Origin: Tretioscincus oriximinensis | Lineage: Eukaryota > Chordata > Lepidosauria > Squamata > Gymnophthalmidae | Direction: 5' to 3' | DNA length: 64,000 nt | NCBI GenBank assembly: GCA_022410635.1 | Contig: JAJVDF010000027.1 | Span: 1,205,562-1,269,561 of the forward strand | In this document: piece after piece, positions 57,986 to 64,000 of the stretch | How the letters are laid out: each line of letters starts with the position of its first letter | How positions within the stretch are numbered: the stretch's first letter is position 1 | The notes under the pieces: model-generated | The model's database searches: none | Told to the model about the DNA's origin: nothing | The model's input: the letters and a program-made list of their open reading frames with translations, nothing else | Program-made: the position numbers and the translations under genes

Positions 57986-59070
57986 GAAATATTACGTTTC
58001 TCAACATATCATTATACTTTCTTATTTAAAAAAAANTTTTTTTGCATTAATTGAAAATTTAAGCAACGCCACATTCCTAATCCATAATAATTTATGGATC
58101 TGCTGCACATGTTATCTCAAATGCATTAAAGGTTAGCATTTTGTGTTTTTCTTGTAAAATTGCATGATGCTTAGTATAACCATAGTTGCCTTTCANCAGC
58201 AATTGAATGGGGGAGTTTCTTTAAAATAACAAAATGATAACAATATGCAATTAAAGGAACATGTGTTTTTAATTTTAAGTTGGGCTGCAAAAAAAAATGA
58301 AAATGCAAATTCTATTGTGGTGACAGTCTTTTCAAATAACCCATTATTGTAAGTAAATAAAGGCAGAGAAATATTATTAAGTATACAAAATGGGGAAGGA
58401 ACAATGATCATGAATGAATTAAATTTTAGTCTGAATTGCTGCCTAAAATTACTGCTGCTTCAAATAATTTGTTGGATAATTGTCCAATATTGACCTACAC
58501 ATATCTGATCTAGATAATTTGACAGATATAATAAAGCCCTTCATTGTGACTAAGGAAGCGGGGGGCAGACAGCTATACATCTACAAGGATTTCTCTATCA
58601 CTAGAAGATATGACTGCCAAATATAGTCACTTTGGAATAATAATGGTGATTCACATTCTTAATGAATAAGTAAAAATTACTGATGAATTGGGTGATCTAG
58701 GGTCAAGAGGCCTTGCTTCCACATACTAGTGCAATTTGTGGGAGGTCTACTGGCAATCCAGAATGTGCTAGAATGGAATAAGGTCTTTTTGATGCACATC
58801 AGTTGCACACCAAATCAAACCACTGAAATGGGTCCTCAGAGCTCTTACTACAGTGCTCATGCCAGTTTGAGTGGCACAGGAGCTGGGTCGGAACATTCAC
58901 TTCAAATTCAGGTGGCCATATTCTGGGACAGGAAGACAACACAGATGGAAAGGTCCAGACAGAAATGCCTATAGGCTAAGATTTTATTTTGCCTATCATC
59001 TGATCTTCTTTCATAGGAAATTGATATGCCTTTGATATGTAAAATATATACATGTCAGTAAACTGGACAG
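57986..59070. other. Intron 3, 3' part, no recognisable feature
   Basis: AT-rich intron; nothing named. Confidence 0.45.
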
Positions 59071-59074
59071 TTGG

Positions 59075-59307
59075 AGGTTCTTGGGTGTCTTCTTGGGAAA
59101 GGCAGAAGACTCCAATCAGTTAACAAAGGTTGAGGTCCAAGCAGATCTCCCCCCCCCCCCCATCTTTTTTTTCTGCAGAAGGGAGCTAAGCTCTGATCAG
59201 CTGAGCAGGAGAGAAAATCCCAAAGAGCTAAAATCAGAGCTCAGCAGCAGGAAAAAAGGCAGCTGATGGGAGTCTTCTGTCTTTCCCAGTAGACCCCCAA
59301 GCTGCCT
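59075..59307. repeat. Fold-back repeat upstream of exon 4
   Basis: Arms CTTGGGAAAGGCAGAAGACT, then CCAATCAGTT (59092-59121) and AGCTGATGGGAGTCTTCTGT, then CTTTCCCAG (59261-59289) pair with few mismatches; weaker pairing extends to TCTTGGGTGTC / GACCCCCAAG. The loop has a secondary inverted pair (AGCTAAGCTCTGATCAGCT / GAGCTAAAATCAGAGCTC) and a poly-C run at 59149-59161. Ends about 150 bp before the exon 4 acceptor. Confidence 0.75.
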
Positions 59308-59459
59308 GCTCATGTGTGGAGCAGGAGAAGAATACAGTGGGGGGAATTCGAGTTCCCCTTTGCTTTTTTTTTGCACCCATTTTTGACTTTGTGTGAACAA
59401 AGTCTAACCGTACAGTTTTTAATTCTTGAGTTTTTCCTGATGTTTTATTCTCTTCACAG

Positions 59460-59540
59460 TGCGAGATCGTGTACGATCAAAGATGGAAAGAGATATTTTG
59501 GCTGAAGTGAATCATCCTTTCATTGTAAAGCTTCATTATG
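59460..59540 (+). CDS. RPS6KA2: RPS6KA2 (RSK3) coding exon 4, codon 100 to first base of codon 127
   Basis: With the base carried over from exon 3 this reads [27 protein letters not shown]. It is the alpha-C helix and beta-4 of the N-terminal kinase. Glu109 in the KMERDIL motif corresponds to the alpha-C glutamate that salt-bridges to Lys91 in AGC kinases. The acceptor is a strong tract TTTTATTCTCTTCACAG and the donor ATG|GTAAGA. It enters in phase 1 and exits in phase 1. A fold-back repeat (59075-59307) ends about 150 bp upstream of the acceptor. No disruption is visible in the coding sequence. Confidence 0.97.
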
Positions 59541-59944
59541 GTAAGAGTTCTTTAAAAATCAATTCAGTTACATTCAATTCTGTATATTACATATGATTAT
59601 TTTATCACATATCGAAGGAAATTATTATTGCTAAAGAGGTTACGGCAACCAAGATGACGTGGTTGTTGTTGTTATTGTTGTTATTCTTTTTATTATTCTT
59701 TTTATTATTTATTCTCATTTGAAGATGGCAGGACTACAAATATTCTTCAGATATTTGGGACCTAAAAACAAGATAAAAATTTAATACATTATTTGCACGA
59801 TACTGTACTCAAATGATAATAATTGCATTCTTAACTATTTCAGTCATTATAGTTTTGGTACAGCTACTATTGCTATTATCGTTGTGATGATAATAACCAG
59901 AGAATGAAAATAATTAATACATTTCGTTACTTTCATGTGTTTTA

Positions 59945-60000
59945 TGACTTGGGCCCCAAATATCTGGATGAATGCTTTCTCCCATAACAGAACAATCTGT
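59945..60000 (+). mobile_element. L2-like LINE fragment
   Basis: GACTTGGGCCCCAAATATCT then GGATGAATGCTTTCTCCCAT reads like LGPKYLDECFLP, the C-terminal region of L2-type LINEs. The same string appears on the minus strand at 63180-63225. Confidence 0.55.
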
Positions 60001-60044
60001 GCATTAGGATCTGGCTGAACGATTGTACTCAAAGAGTGGTAATA

Positions 60045-60560
60045 AATGGTTGCACATCCAATTCAAAGAATGTTTCAAGTGGGTACCGCAAGATTCCGTC
60101 CTGTGTCCAGGGCTGTTTAATATTTTATTGATGACTTAGATGAAGGAATTGAAGGAAAACTGATAGAATTTGCTGGTGACACAAAGGTAGGAGGGGTTGT
60201 TAATACTAATCAAGAGGAAGAAGGGATTCAAAATGATCTAGACAAGCTTGAACAATGGGCTGAAACTAACGAGAGTGATACTTAAAAGGGATAAATGCAA
60301 GATCCTACATCTACCAAGAAAAATGAAAATAGCATGTATAGAATGAAATCTATCTGAACAGCAGCACAGGTGAAAGGGATCTGGTTGTATTGATAGATCA
60401 CATATTAAACATGAGTCAGCAATGTAAAGCAGCTGCAAAAAAGGCAACACATAATCCTGGGATGCATTAACAAGAGCAAAGAATCTTGATCACGTGCAAT
60501 AATTATTCCTCTCTTCACTACTTTGGTCAGACCACGTACTTTGGCTGTCTTTAACATGTT
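60045..60560 (+). mobile_element. CR1/L3-like LINE reverse transcriptase fragment
   Basis: Translation in shifting frames gives FNILLMT-DEGIEGKLIEFAGDTK-VGGVV, then NDLDKLEQWAET and KCKILHLPRKMK: the palm (motif C region, here A-G-D in place of A-D-D) and downstream part of a CR1-clade reverse transcriptase. It differs from the other CR1 copies in the window, nearer to the older L3 group. Frameshifted and inactive. Lies in intron 4. Confidence 0.75.
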
Positions 60561-60585
60561 TACTTTGCACTCTATTTTTATTATT

Positions 60586-60640
60586 GTTAACTGCCTGAGA
60601 CTTTCAGGTATAGGATGGGATAAAAGTAAGAAGTAAAAAT
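60586..60640 (+). mobile_element. L2-like 3' tail fragment
   Basis: TTAACTGCCTGAGACTTTCA then GGTATAGGATGGGATAAAAG-TAAG, a reptile L2-type terminal string. Confidence 0.5.
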
Positions 60641-62514
<1,874 letters not shown>

Positions 62515-62519
62515 GATAC

Positions 62520-62846
62520 TGTGAGACTCTNGATGGTGAATGAACACTCAGACAAGTGATTTCAAGCTCTGAAAGTGATTTATTGCAACTCTTGAGAGAC
62601 TCTGAGTTAGAACTGCAGTGACTGCCTGCTGCCAGAGCAGCTATATTTATAGTCTTCTAGCCAATCACTGCATTCCTATTTTTTCGCTCAAAATGCTGTT
62701 CAGAGATTGGTCATATTTAAACATAAGAGGTTTCCCTCCAAAACTCATTTGAACATAAGAGGTTTCCCTCAAACACACAACCAGTTTCATCTGTACAAAA
62801 GATATAATACTATACACAAATATATACATGTCATATATCTATGACA
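62520..62846 (-). mobile_element. Solo LTR, antisense, 5-bp target duplication
   Basis: On the minus strand it begins TGTCATAGATATATGACATG and ends GAGTCTCACA, giving TGT...ACA ends, flanked by identical GATAC (62515-62519 and 62847-62851). Minus-strand signals are in order: TATAAATATAGC (complement of about 62640-62651) followed by AATAAA (complement of 62579-62584) some 60 bp on. An 18-20 bp motif (CATAAGAGGTTTCCCTC) is tandemly present twice at 62723 and 62755, in the U3 part. 327 bp; no internal genes. Confidence 0.85.
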
Positions 62847-62949
62847 GATACCTCTAGCTCTGGTTCTTTCTTGAAGCCATGAGGATCAACAGGATCTCCC
62901 CATCTGAACCGTTACTAGATAGAGAACATGAAAAATTTTCTCACTGAAA

Positions 62950-63025
62950 AAGAGCCTCTGTGTAGACAGAATGCTGTGTCTAGATGGGCTCCGATCAGAT
63001 TCAGCAGGGCTCCTCCTATGTTCTA
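62950..63025 (+). mobile_element. CR1 LINE 3' end fragment
   Basis: GACAGAATGCTGTGTCTAGA-TGGGCTCCG and AGCAGGGCTCCTCCTATGTT-CT, the CR1 terminal string. Confidence 0.75.
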
Positions 63026-63034
63026 ATACAGTGA

Positions 63035-64000
63035 TGATGATAGACGCATCTCGAGGGGGAGACTGGGGACAACCATTGAAAAGCCCCTACCCCAGGTTCC
63101 CACTCAATTGGCTGTTTAAAGGGGCGGTACAACCAGGAGGCCCTCCCCTGCAGATTTTAAGTTTCAGGCAGGTTGATATGGGAGAAGGCGTTCCATTAAA
63201 TATTTGGGGCCCAAGTTATTTAGGGCCTTATAAATTAAACACCTTGAATTGGACTTGGTAGCAGATTGGCAACCAGTGTAGCTCTTTCAAGACCAGTGTG
63301 ATGTGTGTCTGGCCAGTCATTCTAGTCCGCAGTCTAACTGCTGCATTCTGCACCAACTGCAGCTTCTGAACTATTTTCAAGGGCATGGATTACTGTGGCT
63401 AAACCATCTCTGTTCAGAAGAGGCTGTAATTGGTGAGCCAGATGGAACTGGAAGTAGGCATGCCTGGCTACAGCCTCCATCTGGTTTTCAAGTGTCAGCA
63501 CAGAGTCTAGAAACACTCCAAGATTTCACACCCGTCCCTTATAGGGTAATTCTACCCCATCAAGGATAGGGTGCCTCCCAACTTCACGAACCCGGGATGC
63601 CCCAACATTCATTACTGTCTTCAGGCACCTGTCAAGCACTTCAACTGCCTCTTCTGATTCAGATGGAACACAGAGATAGAGCTGAGTGTCATCTGCATAT
63701 TGATGACACTCCCAGTGGTTTCATATAGATGTTGAATAGCATGGGGGAAAGGATCGACCCCTGAGGAATGCCACAAGTGAGCTCCCAGGGTGTCGAGAAA
63801 GATTCCCCCACCACTATTCTCTAGAAGCAGCCTTCGAGATAGGAGCNAAACACAGCAGTGCCATGCCNCCAACTCCTAAACAGCTTAGCCTCTTCAGGAG
63901 GACACCATGCTCAATGGTATCAAAAGCCACCAAGAGGTTCAGGAGAACCAACAGGGTCACATTGCCCCCATCCCTCTTCCCTGGTCCTAGTGTTGTGTGA
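63035..64000 (-). mobile_element. L2-like LINE fragment, continues past window end (minus strand)
   Basis: On the minus strand, short frames read LSPMLFNIYMKPLG-like sequence (complement of about 63720-63750), then QMTLSSISVFHLNQ (from QYADDTQLYL-type sequence, here damaged). Further on come FLDSVLTLENQMEAVARHAY and LHWLPI-type sequence, ending near LGPKYLMERLLPYQPA (complement of 63175-63225). This is the reverse-transcriptase palm to C-terminus of an L2-type LINE. Multiple frame breaks and ambiguous bases. The element enters from beyond 64000. Confidence 0.75.

Overview
The window is vertebrate nuclear DNA, most likely from a squamate reptile (lizard or snake). It holds the 5' part of one protein-coding gene on the + strand: RPS6KA2, the p90 ribosomal S6 kinase RSK3. 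Five coding exons were found by eye (1188-1286, 51576-51692, 52697-52778, 59460-59540, 61644-61723). Their splice phases fit together and encode the first 153 residues: the isoform-specific N-terminus, the glycine-rich loop, the catalytic lysine, the alpha-C helix and the hinge. The rest of the gene lies beyond position 64000. The squamate call rests on the repeats: CR1 and L2 LINEs, a BovB-like 3' end, tRNA-derived SINEs resembling Sauria SINEs, a short L1-like insert and many short palindromic DNA transposons.

Layout. Positions 1-1290 hold a (TTC)n tract, a CpG-rich promoter/5'UTR region and exon 1. Intron 1 is about 50.3 kb (1287-51575) and contains no other gene that I can support. Exon 2, a 1.0-kb intron and exon 3 follow at 51.6-52.8 kb. 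Intron 3 is 6.7 kb, exon 4 lies at 59.46 kb, intron 4 is 2.1 kb, exon 5 lies at 61.64 kb, and intron 5 runs off the window.

Repeats. The introns are an archive of transposable elements. There are at least three palindromic MITE families with several copies each: A (372-1975 and 8781-8936), B (about 31.8 and 43.0 kb) and C (about 4.0, 22.7, 31.3 and 34.8 kb). Single fold-back elements lie at 16.06, 23.6, 26.5, 51.2 and 59.1 kb. Two hAT-like elements have visible 8-bp target duplications (18612-18889 good, 45050-45446 weaker). Three solo LTRs (17048-17683, 49794-50506, 62520-62846) each have TGT/ACA-type ends and a 5-6 bp target duplication. All three are antisense to the gene, and one is nested inside a CR1. 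A tRNA-type SINE sits between the inverted ends of a Tc1/mariner-like element (9179-9563).

I found no operon, CRISPR array, toxin system or other undescribed multi-gene system. Open reading frames of 60-134 codons in the introns are chance frames or LINE relics. The observations most worth following are structural: MITEs bracketing the promoter, long inverted repeats just upstream of exons 2 and 4, a near-perfect 63-bp-arm hairpin at 16.1 kb, a palindromic element with an unexpected 12-bp duplication, and the nested LTR/CR1 and SINE/TIR structures.
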